A stretch of 64,000 bases of DNA, from contig NW_026622997.1 in the NCBI RefSeq assembly GCF_023065955.2, positions 17,154,001-17,218,000 on the forward strand, written 5' to 3'. Positions 25,880 to 38,987 of the stretch are shown piece after piece. The notes under the pieces are model-generated. The model searched no databases. It had not been told where the DNA came from and saw only the letters and a program-made list of their open reading frames with translations. Within the stretch, counting starts at the first letter, position 1, and each line of letters opens with the position of its first letter. Origin of the DNA: Ursus arctos. Its lineage: Eukaryota > Chordata > Mammalia > Carnivora > Ursidae. A program made the position numbers and the translations under genes.

Positions 25880-27200
25880 AGAGGCCCCCTTCACCTGCAA
25901 GTCTCTTGTCCAGCCAGGCTTCAGAAAGAATCATCCATACTTGTCCATTTTCTCACCTTTGTTCTCAGCTCACTCCAGCCTGGCTTGCATCCCCTGAGCC
26001 TCCTGACAAAGCTCTAGGCCAGGCTGCTTCCAGCCCACCTGGTGCTGATCCCCGTGGGCAGTTTGCCAGGCTCACCTGACCTCTCAGCAGCACCCAGCAC
26101 CATGTCGGCTGGGCCCATCTTCCCACCTCACTCAGGGATACGACGTGCTGAGTGTTCTCCTGCCCTCACACCCTGTCCTCCTCTGACTCCCGGCAGATTC
26201 GTCATGCTCCGTCTGAGCAGTAAATAGTGGGATTCTGTGAGCTTCTAGCCTCAGCCCTCTTGCCTCCTTAGGCTGTGCCCCATCATATTCCTGGCTTCAA
26301 ATATTCTCCGTATTGCAGACCAGCCCCAGATTTCCTTCCCTGGCCTCGACCTCTCCTCTCCAGGAGCATGGTGCCTGTGGCCGCCTACTTGCCCTCTCCT
26401 CTTGGATGTTCCGACAGCATTCCACCTCAGCAGATCCAAACTCAGACTCACAGTTCCCTTCCACCCTTCCCATCCTCCTCCAAAACCCTGCTTCCCTTCC
26501 CATGTGCATGTCTCAGTGAAGGGCATTGCCATCCATCCAGTTGTGTAAGCCGTGAAAGCTAAGACAGATCTTACATATACCTGCTTCTCCCTGCTCTGTC
26601 CATCTACACGACATCTCCATGGTCTGTCAGCTCAGCTTCCTAAGAATGTGCATGGCAGCTGCCGCAGCCTGGCCCAGGTGTCCCTCCTGTGGCTTCTTCC
26701 CAAACTGCCTCTTGTCCCCTCCCCCACCCCAGTGCACTCTCCAGACAACCACCAAGGAGATCCCTTGTAAATCTGAAATGTTCATTCACTCTTGCCCTCA
26801 CTGATTCTAAAATGTCAACGCTTTCGTGGCTCCACATTGCTCCTTGAAAAAAGATCAGAATCCTGATACGGCCCCCGTGGGCCGCACGGCCTGTTTCCCA
26901 CCTTCCTTCCTGCCCTCGCTGTCTCCACTCCAGCACTGTGGCTCCCTCTGTCCTTCCCACTGGGGCACCACATCACTCCCCCTGGGACCCCTCTCCTGGC
27001 CTAATTTGGTCAAACACCAGAATCCCTGCCCAGGTGCCTCCTGTTGGCAGCTTTTCACAATGGTTACATTTCATACTTGCTTCCGTGACCACCTGATTAA
27101 TGACTGCCTCCCCCAGAGGCAGGACCTTGATCCGTTTTGACTCACCCAGTGCCCAGCGCAGAACCTGGCACGGAGCTGGCCTTCAACCAATAATTTGTAA
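25880..27200 (+). mobile_element. LINE-2 (L2) 3' fragment
   Basis: The order 'caactccagcctggcttg'-like, 'ccacattgctccttgaaaaa', 'aggacctt' and 'cagcgcagaacctggcacgg' followed by 'caaccaataatttgt' fits the L2 3' half and its shared MIR-like end. It is ancient and contains no ORF. The 3' part (26540-27195) is the more secure. Confidence 0.55.
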
Positions 27201-29490
27201 AATGAACAAATGCATTTATTTAAATGTTTTATTATGTATTTTCTTTATATTTTTTTCTTTTCCTATCCCCCCCCCATTCACACTCCCTCAATGAATTCAT
27301 GTTTGGATGTGGCCAAGTATATAGCATCTGCTTCTAAGAACCATGCCTGTACACGACAGGGATGACATCAGCCTTAGCCAATTAAATTGTTATTTGCAGC
27401 GCAGTCCCAATACCGTGTCCACGGAAAGTAGGCTCAGAGCAGAGCCAAAACTAGAACCCAGGTCCCCTAACTCCTGTATCATTTTCCTACCTGATCTCAC
27501 TGTCAAAGCCAAAGCGACTCAGTACCGCATGTGTCCTTCAGGAGGGCTTAGCTCCGTTCCATTGTGGTGATTGGCCTTGATGTTCTCGGACCCTTTTGAG
27601 AGAAATTAAACATCAATGGGAGCCTCGCTAGAAAGCATGTGTCTGACTCTAAGGCCGTCTAGCTAACAGAATTTGCTCTGCTTGTAGTTCAGTCTCTTGT
27701 CCTTTCGTCCCCTCCAAACATGACTCATAAGAAAAAAAGAAAAAGCCAGCGCAGAACCAGGCAGCGGGTCTGGGGGCAGAATCAATGGGTGGGGGAATGT
27801 TCTGCAGACGCATCTGGGCATGAGACTTCTGGGATGCAAGCTCCATCTTGAATCGGGAGCTTATTCAAAACCTACTGACCGAAAGCCCTAGTGGCATCCA
27901 GAGCCTGGATTCGGCCAAGGGGTCCCACAAAGCTGGCTGCACATCCCTACCAACGAAGCCAGGGTTCTGGGGGAAGATAAAAGAAAGGTGAGGCAAGCCT
28001 CCCAGCAGCTCATTCTGAGAGGAGTCTGCATTCCAGACCCATGACACAGTTCCCTCCCGAGCTCTGAGAGTGCTATTTTAGGAAAGACTTCAAGACTCTG
28101 GAGTCCCAATTTAGAGTCTCCGGTATTGCAAACGTCCAACTATACAGCGGGCCCTTATCAGGGGGAAGAAATAGTGTCTTCGTGGGACGTTTGGAAGAGA
28201 AAATGACTAACGAACATGACAGTGTTCTTATAAATTGAACCACGCTTTGGAATACAATTTCCAACCATTTCCAGGGTACTCTAGATTTTACCAGCTGGTA
28301 TCTGACCGGAATTCCTTTCTGGAGCATCGACGCCCGTGCCCTATCCAGAGCATCTGTGGCGATGCTTTTGGGGTCTCAAAATCCAGGGCAATGAAAATTA
28401 CAGGTGACAAGCAGCGTTGGGTTTAAACAACTTGCACTCGGTAACTCCATGGACTTTCTGTTCCCACTCCGGGTCTCTCTCGAGATTCCATGGTGTAGAC
28501 GCCCCTTGCCAACTAGAGACACTTGTGCTGATAACCGGCGAGGAAGCACGGCGTGAGCTCCTAGGGGAGCTCCTAGGCCCCTGTGCAGGATGCCGAGGAG
28601 CCCCTGACTCCTTCCACGGCTTTCTCCTCTCGTGCACACCCCCTCCTGTGGGTGCCACACGATGCTCGACTCTGCAGGCTCGTTAAGTACTTGCCAGGAG
28701 CTTCCAAAACTAAACCGTCTCTGTGAATACTAGGGCCCACGGTTCGTGCTGCTCATTGCTAGTGCTTTGTCCGCCCATACCAGCTTGTACTTCTCCTCCA
28801 CGGGGCCCTCCCCACTCGCTGGGGACTTCTGTCGGGACAGGGGGCCACTGTCGTCCATCCCCGCCCCCCACTGTTGCATCATGGCCAGTTGACGCCCCTG
28901 CTGTGATGTCATACTTGTTACAGCCCCGTTAGTGCCGGCAACAGGAGTGGCATTCCCGTCCCTGCTCCCCTGTCCTTCCCCGTCTAAGGCGGCTCTGGTG
29001 GTGATGGGTGGGGACAAGAAGAAGAGCATCTATTGTTCTTTGCACACAAGAAGCGCTGTCTTGCGTCTCCCCGGGGCCGTGAGCCTCTTTTTGTCCTAAC
29101 TGGATCTGCACAAACATGGCAAGCAGCGAGCCCTCGCCTGCGGCGGGGGGGTGGGGGGCAGAGGCCGCAGTCCCAAAGCGAGGCCACATGAGAGAAAGGG
29201 ACCTCTGTGACGAGCAGCGTCCCCTGGCCCAGAGGCCCCGGGGGAGCGGGGCTGGGGAGGGGCCGACGGCGGGAGGAAGGAGGAGGGTCAGCTCGGCGTG
29301 ACGTGTCGCAGGGCGCCTTTCCTGGGGTTGAAATTGAGGAACTGAGGCGGCGGTGGTCAGAGGCCGTCTTGCAGAGCACAGGATGGAACGGGCGCGCACC
29401 CTGTCTCATGCACCTACAAGGGCCGCGGAGATTAATGACCCAAGGAGGATATGATATGGTCCAAAAACTTTTCCTGGATTTTTTCCGCAG
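27201..29490 (+). other. Intron stretch before the 56-nt exon
   Basis: There is an MIR-like end at about 27340-27475 ('agagccaaaactagaaccca'). GC- and CpG-rich sequence at about 29140-29410 lies just upstream of the exon. No other feature is recognised. Confidence 0.5.
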
Positions 29491-29546
29491 GCGGCTGAGC
29501 CAGAGGCCGACGGCAGAGGAATTGGAGCAGAGGAACATTCTAAAAC
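29491..29546 (+). CDS. PHACTR1: PHACTR1 coding exon with the third RPEL repeat
   Basis: This is a small 56-nt exon between acceptor ttttttccgcag and donor C|GTAAGT. Its first G completes the Arg codon begun at 870-871, and its last C starts a Pro codon finished by the exon at 34069. It encodes RLSQRPTAEELEQRNILK, an RPEL core (RPTAEEL, about residues 469-475) with the usual following helix. The Asn of QRNIL falls at residue 479 by counting back from 580. That is the position of the known human N479I variant in West syndrome, and it is intact here. The exon is not a multiple of three, so skipping it would shift the frame. It lies 28.6 kb downstream of the previous coding exon. The reading frame is open for some distance upstream (from 29207), but the acceptor and the join to 871 fix the start. 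Confidence 0.95.
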
Positions 29547-32500
29547 GTAAGTGACTCAGCCCGTGGCAGTCGCTGGTGTCGCGTGGTGGCTTTGGTTCTT
29601 ACTCAGTGTGTGGGCCACACGGTTTCTGCCTTGTGCCTGGGTGGAAATGACCGAGAAGCGCTCTGATGGTTGACGCTTCACCCCGGGGTGCTAGACCGTC
29701 CAAGGGCAGCCCCCCCGCAGAGCAGGCAAGTCCGAGTCCGCTTGGCTCGTTGGAAGCTCACAGACCGAGACCGTGAGACCCACCGTCCCCTTCGTGGGCC
29801 GTCAAGTCAGAGAAGCAGCAATATGAGAACTCCCTGAGGGCTTCTGAGCAGAGTTAGGGTCACCTTCACACCCAAATGGACTTAAAACCCACAAATACTA
29901 TGTCAGTGGCTAAAACAAGGCAGACGGCCATTTGAAAACGGGGGCTGGAAACCATGACTTCCCGTGGCAGCTGGCTGCTGTTGATAACCACCCCCTTCCT
30001 GCGAAAATTAAAGTCTAGGAGAGCATTTCCAAGTGAGAACGCGTCGTGTGCCTCTCTCGGGGCTCCTCCAACTGGCCCACAGTAGGCCGGCCGCATGCTG
30101 TCACCCGAGGGAGGCTCGCCGTCAGCCTGGCCATGGGGAGAGAGAAGGAGCGAGCCCCGGGTTTGGTTCAGGACGCAGAGAGACTTGAGAGAGGGAACCC
30201 ACTTGGTGCCTCGCCAGCGTGAAACTACGAGAAGCAAGCGTCTCAGGGACATCAGGATTCCTCCATGGGGTGGCAGATATTAAATGATTTAAAAACAAAG
30301 CCTCTCAGCCCACGTCTGCCCCGTCATTATTACGACTCGCCAGCACTCTCCTCGAGACGGCCAACAAATATTGTCTTTAGTTTAATTCATGACCCTTCTC
30401 CCCACACGCATCCGCTTCTAATTTCTCTCTAGAAAAGAGAAACAAGAGCCGTGCAGCGTTTGCTAGGAATGCCGCGCACACACACACACACACACACACA
30501 CCCAATCACGTGAAGCCTCAGTCGGAGTGACTGGATATTTCCACTTAGACCAAGCAAAAATGTTCGTGATCTTCCTTTTTACTCCGCCCCCACCGTGGCC
30601 TTGGGACTTGGCCGGTTTTGAGTGGTTTGCTGAGGGTGGTGAGCTGCTGACCCTCCCCAGGGAGGGCTGGGGGGAGGGGGGCGGCCCGCAGCGCCGGCAA
30701 GGCACCTGTCCCTGTGAGGCGGGCCTCCGTCCACCGCCTGCCTCCTCCCCAGCCCTCAGCGCACGCGATTTTCAGGACGGGCCTCCCTCGTTGGGGGCAC
30801 CTCCCGTCATTCCTCGGTCGCTCGGAATTTGTGTGTGTGTGTGTGTTTTTCTAACCACGAGGTGCCTTTAGCAGTTTTGAAGCTTCCAATGCTGTAAAAC
30901 GAATGAGAACTCTTTCAGATGATTTTCATGGTCGGGGAAGCATTTGGCCTGTGTGGTGTCTCCCTTTCTGCCCCAGTCTCACACCTGATCCATCATTACC
31001 TTTCCCTTGTTGGAGAGGAAGGAAGATAGGTGTCCGTGTATTCTGGGTGTGGGAAATCGAGCAAACGTGCTTCCTTCCCCCTCTGCCTCTTCACCCGCAC
31101 ACACACCCAACACGGATCTGTTGTTTCTGGAGGAATCTCGGTACAATGTACCTATGGGGCCGAGCTGTTTGGTGGCCCCCAGCCTGCACCCAGACAGACA
31201 GGCTGCAACTCTCTGGGGCGCTGCTCAAGTTTCCGAAAATAGTGCTGCTCTCAGCAAGGGTTCGGGGCAGGGAACGAGGAGGCCCAGCTCCCTGGGAGAC
31301 CACAGGCGGATCCCTCATGGTCGGGGGTGATTGCCATCTAGGAGGAGACTCAGGTCTCCGAGGCGGTGACTGGGGTCTAATAAGCCTGAGGGGCTTAGAG
31401 CCAGGCGACGCAAGCGGCGGCCTTAAAACCTTGTTCCCAGGGTCCACTTTTGTTCTAGTCCCTCTTCCTTCTTACCCCGTTCAAATAGCCGAATTAAAGA
31501 ACTGCCTGACCAAGTTCAAACAGGCTGGTCGTTTCGGTTTTGAAACTTTTAAGACGTGAACGTCTACTTCCCATTCACGCTTATTTTTTCCCTGTGTTCT
31601 GGAACTTTGTTTTCCTAAGAATTTTTTTTAATCCATTCTGTTAAACAAGAAACTTTTAGTGGTATAAGGAAACAGCCATGCACAAATGATCCTGAACCGG
31701 GCTTTCAGTCATCTGAGGAGCCATCTGTCCGGGGTGCTGGGGACACGGGTGTCGCGGCTGTGCGGGGGAGCCTGGAGGGTCCGCAGCCGCCTTCCAGCCC
31801 CCGCCGGCCCCCGGGGACAGCTGGCTTTGTCCCGCAGCCAATGGGACTCTGTGCGCATTTGAGCACATAATGAGCGCACTCTGATGACAGCGGCAGCTGA
31901 TGACATCACGGGCCTCTCCTGGCCTCTCTTCCCAGTTGCCTAATGGGGTTGTCTTGTACCCTCAGCCCGAGAATTCATGGCCCTGGGTTTGTAAATGGCT
32001 TTGAACTAAAGGTACAGATTCCAGAGGCGGCCACGTGTGGCCCCGCCCCGCAGGGGACCCTAGAAACACACACGGGGGAGGACGGCTCCAGGCTGGGCCA
32101 CGGCTCCGAGGGGGCTTGTGGGATGAGGAGGCCCCGCCCGGAGTGTGAGGCCAGCAACCGGGAACGAGGACGAGGGGCCGGCCCCACGCAACACATGGAC
32201 GGGGAAAGAGGCCAATTATTCTAGCAAGCCCAAAAGGGGCTGGGCTGTCGTCTGACGAATTAGCCGTGTAGCGCTGTAGCCTGTGCTGAGCCACTTAACG
32301 CCACGGCTCGTACATCCTCGTTTAGACCAAGAGCCCTGGAGCCGCCCCCTGGGTCCTCACTTTCCAGACTCGACCTCCCCTTTCATCCCCTGGCCACCTG
32401 CAGAAGCACCTGTCTGCGGTCTCCCTTCTTGCTTTCTGTCTCCCCATTTACCATGGATCGCCTGGTTCCTACTAAGTTGTTAATGGCTGGCTAGTTTAGT

Positions 32501-34068
32501 GAGTTTTTATCCAAGAGAAACCTTCATTGTTAAGGGGAACTCTGGGAGGAAGATAAGATCTTTCAGTCCAGAGGAAGGATCTCTCCCTCCTTCCCTCCTT
32601 CCCTCCCTGTCTGTCTCTCGTGGGGGTGGGGGCCCTGTGGGCATGCTGCACTGGGGTCCTCTGGTGACCTCGGCCCACTGCAGGATGTGGGCATGTCTGG
32701 TGCCCCCGTAGATCCTGAACCCCCCCCCAGTCAGTCACAGTGGCCAAACGGTGCCCCTGGGGCGTCGCTCAGGGCCTGAGTCCGGCTCTGACCTGCCACT
32801 GTCCCTCCCAGTGGGAAGTGTGGCCTTCAGAGTGTGTGGTGTCTCCCCCAGCTGGCTGCTGCCGGGGCTGGTGGGGAGGAGCTGGGTGGGACCCCACTTC
32901 CATGCACAGGGGCCTCCCTCTTTTAAAGACCCGTCCTATCCGGAGACAACTGAATTGCAGGGGTGCAGTGGCGTGACGAGTTAACTTACTGAAACGTAAT
33001 TTAACAACAGTGATTTCAGCATGAGCGAGCGAGTGCCCCTGGGTGGTCTGAAGACCACCTGGAAGGAGACTGCTTTCATTATTGCCCCTCTAAAGTCAGG
33101 GGCTGAGAAGCAGAGACCCCCTCTGACACGGTTTGATAGACAATACTAGGCTCAGACCCGTGCCTCCGCCCCAGAGCCAGGAGGAAAGTGACATTCCCAC
33201 GGTCGCTCGGTCGCTGGCTTTGCTTAGGAGGAGAAATAAGCCCTCATTCTCTGTCCCCCAAATCTCTGCTCCATCCCCCAGACCCTCTTACCTACGGCTC
33301 TTTAAACACCTGATGAGTAGGTCAGCCCACATACTAAGCTGGGAACATTTAGACTCCGAAGTCTTCTCTCCTGAGACACTCCTTAAAAAGCCTAAATGCA
33401 GACAATTGTGTCCCACACTCTGGCCTCCCACCTGCTCTGTGGACTTCTTGGAAGATTCAAAGAACTAATGGAATCAGGGCTTGCGAAAGGTGAGCGTTCG
33501 GGAATTCCTCCGTGCAGTCGGGCTGCACTGGGTGTCAGCCGTGCCTTATTCTGCTCCTGCAGCACATGGCGGGCACCCCCACGCCTTGGCCTCCTCTCTG
33601 GTCCCCACAGAGCACCAGACATGAGGCCACATCACAATGAGCCCCCAGCAGTCACTGGGAGGCCCGAGGCAGAGTTGAGTGGGCCCGGGGCTTGTCCAAA
33701 GCAGGGAGCCTTGCCTCTCCCCAGATGCCCACCTCCCTGCTCACAGCACCCCACTCTTGTAGGACCTACCTCCCTGCCTCGAAGCCACACCTCTCAGCCC
33801 AGCACTTCTGCCTGGAGACTTGAAACCCCCGTGTGGCATAAAGAAAACTAAGCGAGGCGGCCAGCCAGCTCACCGTCCGTTTGAAACCGTGCGGGCAGCT
33901 GGGCAAGCATCCCACAGGCAGGAGGGTGGCCGGGGAGAGGACAGGAGCTCGCTCCCCCCTTTTTCAAGTCATGAGGGGCTCGGCCTGGAGCCTGCGGACG
34001 TTCATGAGGATACCCCTGTGTGTGACACTATTTCCCAAAATCAAAAGCCCCTTCACTGTTTCTTGCAG
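29547..34068 (+). other. PHACTR1: PHACTR1 intron
   Basis: The intron lies between the 56-nt and 62-nt exons. It has a (CA)n run at 30475-30502 and a short (GT)n run near 30830-30846. I recognise no SINE. The 218-codon ORF at 30903-31559 has no family resemblance and is treated as chance. Confidence 0.85.
30475..30502. repeat. (CA)n microsatellite
   Basis: About 13 CA units following gccgcg in a PHACTR1 intron. Confidence 0.9.
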
Positions 34069-34130
34069 CTCGGAATGAACAGGAGGAACAAGAGGAGAAG
34101 AGAGAGATCAAGAGGAGGTTAACTCGAAAG
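34069..34130 (+). CDS. PHACTR1: PHACTR1 coding exon: charged linker helix between RPEL repeats
   Basis: This 62-nt exon lies between acceptor gtttcttgcag and donor AAAG|GTGAGC. Its first two bases (CT) complete the Pro codon begun at 29546, and it ends on a whole Lys codon (phase 0). It encodes (P)RNEQEEQEEKREIKRRLTRK, a highly charged, probably helical linker leading into the last RPEL. The Leu of RRLTRK is residue 500 by counting back from 580. This is the site of the human L500P epileptic-encephalopathy variant, and it is intact here. The basic RRLTRK run precedes the next RPEL core, as is usual for RPEL proteins. Skipping this exon alone would shift the frame. Confidence 0.94.
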
Positions 34131-37100
34131 GTGAGCAGCTTCTCCAGATGGGAGCTGGGACAGAGGCCGGGCCGCCCGCTGCTCCAGTGCCCTCCGTGGG
34201 CCCCGGTGGCCTTGCAGCTGCCTGGCCCTGGCCCGCTGGAAGCTCTCTCGGGGGTCCTGCTCCTCAGGCACGAGAGCGAGCGGCTCTCTGGACTCGGCAG
34301 GACCTCTCCTGGGGACGGTGGTCAGCTCAGTTTCATGACCCACAGTCCCTCCGGCTGGTGACATTCTGTCGCCTGATTTGGGGACACCCACCCACCCCAA
34401 GCAACTTGACGGCAGATGCATTATATTTTCAATCACAGTGAATGTTCTTTAAAAATTCACCAGATTCACTAAAAATTCACCTCGCCAAGCCTTGGAAATT
34501 CATCGTCAAAATCAGTAGTTCAAATATAATGCAGTTTTGTGCTGTGACCCTGGGGGAGTAAGTTTCCCTCGCCTCCCTGGATACTATTCCTTACCTATTA
34601 ACTGAGAACTGACTGTATTATTGCCAAATCCAATTTGAATTACTGATTAGGAAAAAGCCCAAAATACTGATAAATTTACTGAAGGTGTTTGAAAAGCACT
34701 TAAAGTCATAAAGCTAGAATGTTTACGTATTTTAACCCCAAAGATGGATGGCGTGGCAATGCAGAGTAGACCCAAATGGATCTAATTCTCTGTGAGTGGC
34801 CTAATGACAGACTCTTATTGGAGGCTTTTCTTGGATGATGTGGACAAGTATTAATTAATTGATAGCACACAAGAAATAATACTGTATTCTCTCTGACTAC
34901 AGTGTTTGTAATCAGCCTCCTACAGTGACCATCTTGAAAGAAAGATACTCAAATCTTAGAGACAGTTAAGAGACCCATTAAAATTAATTTTTAAAGGTTT
35001 ATTAATGGATTTCTCCCCCTAGAAATATTATGTAAAAGAAGAAATTCAGAGGTCCTAAAACCGCACACCAGTTATAAGGGTGCTGATTTGTGTCTCTTGG
35101 GCTTTCTCTCCCTTGGAGCGTCCCAGACAGCTGGTGACAAGCAGGTGCCGCCCCAGTTATGCCTGAAGGGCCGGATGACGGGCTGGCGGCCCCCTTGTGG
35201 GGACCTCACGGGAGAGCTAAGTGGCCCCACTTCATCCCAGTGCCCTCACCCAAGTCACGGTCTGCTTCTCTAAGTCCCTCAGAGCAGCCAGTCTTTGCAC
35301 GCAGGGCATCCCTCTTCCCAGCCTAAGTAGTGTGGGGGCCTGAGGAAGAGGCACGGGCTTGTTTTACGTGTGTCCTTGAAATGACAGGCTATCCAGAGAG
35401 GCTGGTGACAACCCCTCCTTTCTGACACAGAAAGGTCTAGACTTAGGAAAAAAAAAAATTTAGATTGAATTTTCATCAGGTTCATTGGGGTTGATTGCTG
35501 GGCCCAGAAATTCTCCTAAATTTGAGGGGTTTCTTGCTAAAAACTTGTAATAGGACAATATGGCAGCATACATTTCGTTCTTACGGAAACTCAGCTGATG
35601 GCATCATTTGGCAGCAGGGCAGGGAGGGGGTTCCCGCCCCCCCCATCTCCCTGAGGGTGGGTGCTGCTAGGGATAGGTGCCCCCAGAGAGCCCCTCGTTT
35701 TTGCAGGGCTCCGAGACAGGAGGACTGGCTCCTCTTCCTCCCCAGTAGGAACACTGCCGGCGAAATTCAGCGCCTGCCCTCCCCTGGCTTGGGGACTGGG
35801 ACGTAATGAGTTTCAGGGCAGGGAGAACTGTTCTTAAGGGCGAGGCTGGAAGGACCTTTCAGCTGTGTTTCTGCCACAGAGATGGGAGCCTGGCAGCAGG
35901 TAAGGGATTCCGTGTGGCCTCGGGGCCCTGAGCGGTTCCTTCCCTCTGGAGCCTTGAGCGCAGGAGACCGGATGCCAGTGGTGGTAGCTGCTTTTCGGTT
36001 ATAGCTGCCTGAGGAGTTCTTCAGTACAGTTCCTTTTACTTTTAATGTGCTCATGAGAAAAATGAACCCCAGGAGCTGATGCTGATAGCAGCAGACCAGT
36101 CTTTCTCTTCAGCCAAATTGAGAAAAATGATATGTTCCATCTTTTAAGAAATGCCGGCCTCCCCCTTTCAAAAAAAAAAAAAAAATGCTAGGTCACTGGA
36201 TGGATGGGAAGAAGGAAGGAGGGAGGGAAAGACGGAGGGGAGCAGGGGACATGCACTTGGGTCAAGTTGTATTCATAGTGGGATTTGGGGCTCAAGTAAC
36301 TTACTCTTCAGTATTCGGTTGCAAATGGTATTTCTGCCGTAGATGAAACCGTAAGGCTACCAGCCCCTGCTCGCTACCCTTTCTGCCAGCCCACCAGCCC
36401 AGAAACCTGGCTTTGGCCACAAAGATCATTTCCTCACCCTCTGAGGAGGGACCCCAGGTTCATGCGCCCCAAGAGCTACATCGGCCACTAGCCAGAGGCC
36501 CCTCTGGGCACAAGGAGCCAGGGCACGAGCCTGTGCTCCCAGGGGAGCGTCCCGGGGGGCACTGGTTAGTGGCTTCCACGCTGCCTGAGACACTGCCCCT
36601 GGAGGAAGTTGGTGCCTTCCTCACTCCCTCCCTCCCTCGGAGCGCCTTACTGATTTGAGAGACGCTGTCTAGTCTCCATGGGATTCAGGCATGAAAAAAT
36701 AGTCCCTGACCTTTAGATCTAACATTTCGTTTTCTGTTCACTCCGGACTCTGCCATCAAGTCTATTAGTAAAGTATCCAGGTCACGATTTCCAGAAATAA
36801 CAGCTAGAAATTCCAGGCTTAGCCTTGCTCTGGTCATGGTGCACTTAGAAATTCACACTGTTTGTCCAGCACCCTGTGGTAAATCTTGCCAGTCCTAAGA
36901 AATACTAGGGATTTCGAGTGGGAGTCCTTACATAGCGGGGGGATATGGAAACAGTACATGTTCGTATGTCCTTTCATGACAGTGCAAAAGCTCCCTGAAC
37001 TCACATTTTAGACAACACATTTTCGAGTCAGGACGGGCTGCCGCTTTCGTTCACAGCAACCCATAAAGCCTGGGGGACCTGTGGTTTCCTGCGACAGGCC

Positions 37101-38364
37101 CGCACTGCTGCCAGAGGGCCTGTCCCAGGAAAGCCAGGGCTGCCTCGGCGGAGACTGGAACTGCTTCGATGGGAAGCTGCACGTTATCTGGGCAAACGGG
37201 CCGGTGCCACAGCCCACGGGGCCTCTGCTCCCCAGACCTCCCCACCGCTGGCCAGCAGGGAGCTGCCGGCTGCTCTGGTCTTACCTGGAGCCTCGCAGTA
37301 CCAGCTGCACTCTGCCGGTTACCAGCGGGCCGTCCTGTGACTGGGCTTGTCTGCGGCCGGCCAGCTGGCAGCAAGCTGGGGGGCACTCTGGAGCAGCCGG
37401 GGGTCTAGGGCAGCTGCAGGAAACAGAGCGAAAACAGCCGGGGTGCTTTGGAGTCCCTTGTGTGCGTGGGATTGATAGGCCTTTGCGGTGAGATTGTTAT
37501 CTGCCTGCATTTTCTATTAATAGAAGTAAATACAGTCTAGGGCTTAGAGGAAATATTGCTTTTAAATAACATCGGTTAAACCTGAATGGACAGCCTCCTA
37601 AAGAAATAAACCTAGAGGCAGGAAATGATCATAGAAACGTCAGCCTTGTGCTGTTCAAGTACAAAGGAAGGGTGTAGTGACTAGGACGGGGAGGCGGTTA
37701 AGTCACTATGAGCTTCCCTCCTACCTGTCGCACCCCTTCCCCGCAGACCCATCCCGTGGGCCTGTCCCCCGGCTTCCCTGGCGCAGAGCCAGCCTCGCTC
37801 CGCATGTGTGGACCGGCTTTTTATCTGAACTTCTGGAGGAGCAGGGTCCCCTCGGACCTCCTGCATCATTCCTGCATCCCCCTGAACTTGCCTGTTGTTT
37901 GCACACACACCTTTCCTAAAACACACACACGTGTGTAAAATGACTTACAAACCCATCCTGCAGAGCACACTCCATTTGACACATGGTCATGGATTTACAA
38001 AACCAAAATGAGACAAAAGTGTGGTGTCAGGTGCCTGTCACCCGCTGAGAGAAGGGGCACAGGTGTGGGAAAACCCACACCCGCACAGACGGACGCGCAG
38101 CTCGTAGGGAGGCTCTGTGCGGTCGTTAAGGCGGAGACAGCCTGGCTGTCTATCCGGATGAGCCGGTAGATAGCTGCGGGGATAGTAACGCTGTGTCTGT
38201 CCTGGAGTTCTGGAAAAGGCCCAGGTCCAGGAGTCAGAGGCCCTAGCTCCCCAGCCGGGGCCGTCCCTCCCTCCCTCTCGTTGGGACGCGTTGGCGGCCT
38301 CTCCTCGTCCCCACCTGGAAGCTCGCGGACTGACCGGCGTCTCACCTGCGCTCCCTCCCTGCAG
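34131..38364 (+). other. PHACTR1: PHACTR1 intron
   Basis: The first 300 bases are GC-rich and 34400-35050 is AT-rich. A poly(A) run at 36169-36185 could be the tail of a lost element. No SINE head is recognised. Confidence 0.85.
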
Positions 38365-38505
38365 CTCAGCCAAAGACCCACGGTGGAAGAACTTAGAGAA
38401 AGAAAGATCCTCATCCGTTTCAGCGACTACGTGGAGGTGGCTGACGCTCAGGACTATGACCGCAGGGCCGACAAGCCGTGGACCCGCCTCACCGCTGCGG
38501 ACAAA
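38365..38505 (+). CDS. PHACTR1: PHACTR1 coding exon: last RPEL repeat and start of the PP1-binding region
   Basis: This 141-nt exon (47 codons, phase 0 at both ends) lies between acceptor tccctccctgcag and donor AAA|GTAAGC. It begins [19 protein letters not shown]. The RPEL core RPTVEEL is at about residues 507-513. LIRF (519-522) is the degenerate RVxF-type motif that docks on the PP1 catalytic subunit. The exon continues through the [18 protein letters not shown] segment, with Arg536 and Trp542 as PP1-contact residues known from PHACTR1-PP1 structures. Arg521, altered in human R521C disease, is intact. Overlap of the RPEL and PP1 motifs explains why G-actin and PP1 compete. The exon is symmetric, so skipping would be in frame, and its donor is followed at once by a long G-run. 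Confidence 0.96.
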
Positions 38506-38512
38506 GTAAGCA

Positions 38513-38533
38513 GGGGGGCGGGGGGGGGGGGGG
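38513..38533 (+). repeat. Poly-G tract next to a 5' splice site
   Basis: Six G, one C and then fourteen G start seven bases after the donor of exon 38365-38505. Intronic G-runs near donors often act as splicing enhancers (hnRNP H/F binding), and the tract could form a G-quadruplex in the pre-mRNA. The exact length may be affected by sequencing error in a homopolymer. Confidence 0.8.
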
Positions 38534-38987
38534 CCTCGGTGCAACAGCGCTGAGCAGCGGCTGCTGCGTCCCGCCTCCGCCCCCAGGCCGCCTCTGCAGA
38601 GAGGTCGCCCAGCTGGCTCTTCACCGCCCTCGCGAAGGCCCACGCAGTCACATAAAATCAGGCTGCACAGCAGCGGGAGGAGAGAGAGCATGGGAGGCTG
38701 GGCCCAGAGGGGTCCACGAGCGCCGGGCTGCAGGCTCCGTGCAGACCTTCGGGGAAGAGGACGCTGTCCCCTTCACCCGGGAGGATTCACACAACCAAAA
38801 GAGACAAACTCACTGTGTCTGCAGTTCTTATAACCTGATGGTAGACGAGAAGCATCACAGAGAGGGCGAAACCTGCCTCACTACACCAGCCCCTCATCCG
38901 TTTGGAAAACAATGATCTGAAGTTGAGCTTGTTTTCTAGGAAATGCCGGGAGGCAAAAGAAGGGAGGCAAAAAGATGCATCGTTCTT

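Noticed and set aside
29140..29410. CpG-rich block upstream of the 56-nt exon as an internal promoter
   Set aside because: CpG density is moderate, the block is short, and no initiator or first-exon pattern is visible. GC-rich intron is the simpler view.
30903..31559. 218-codon ORF on the plus strand in a PHACTR1 intron
   Set aside because: No recognisable domain, Pro/Arg/Trp/Cys-rich composition typical of chance frames in GC-rich DNA, no splice or promoter context.
38038..38691. 217-codon ORF on the minus strand across the exon at 38365
   Set aside because: It is antisense to a certain PHACTR1 exon; the open frame is a shadow of coding sequence and GC-rich intron.
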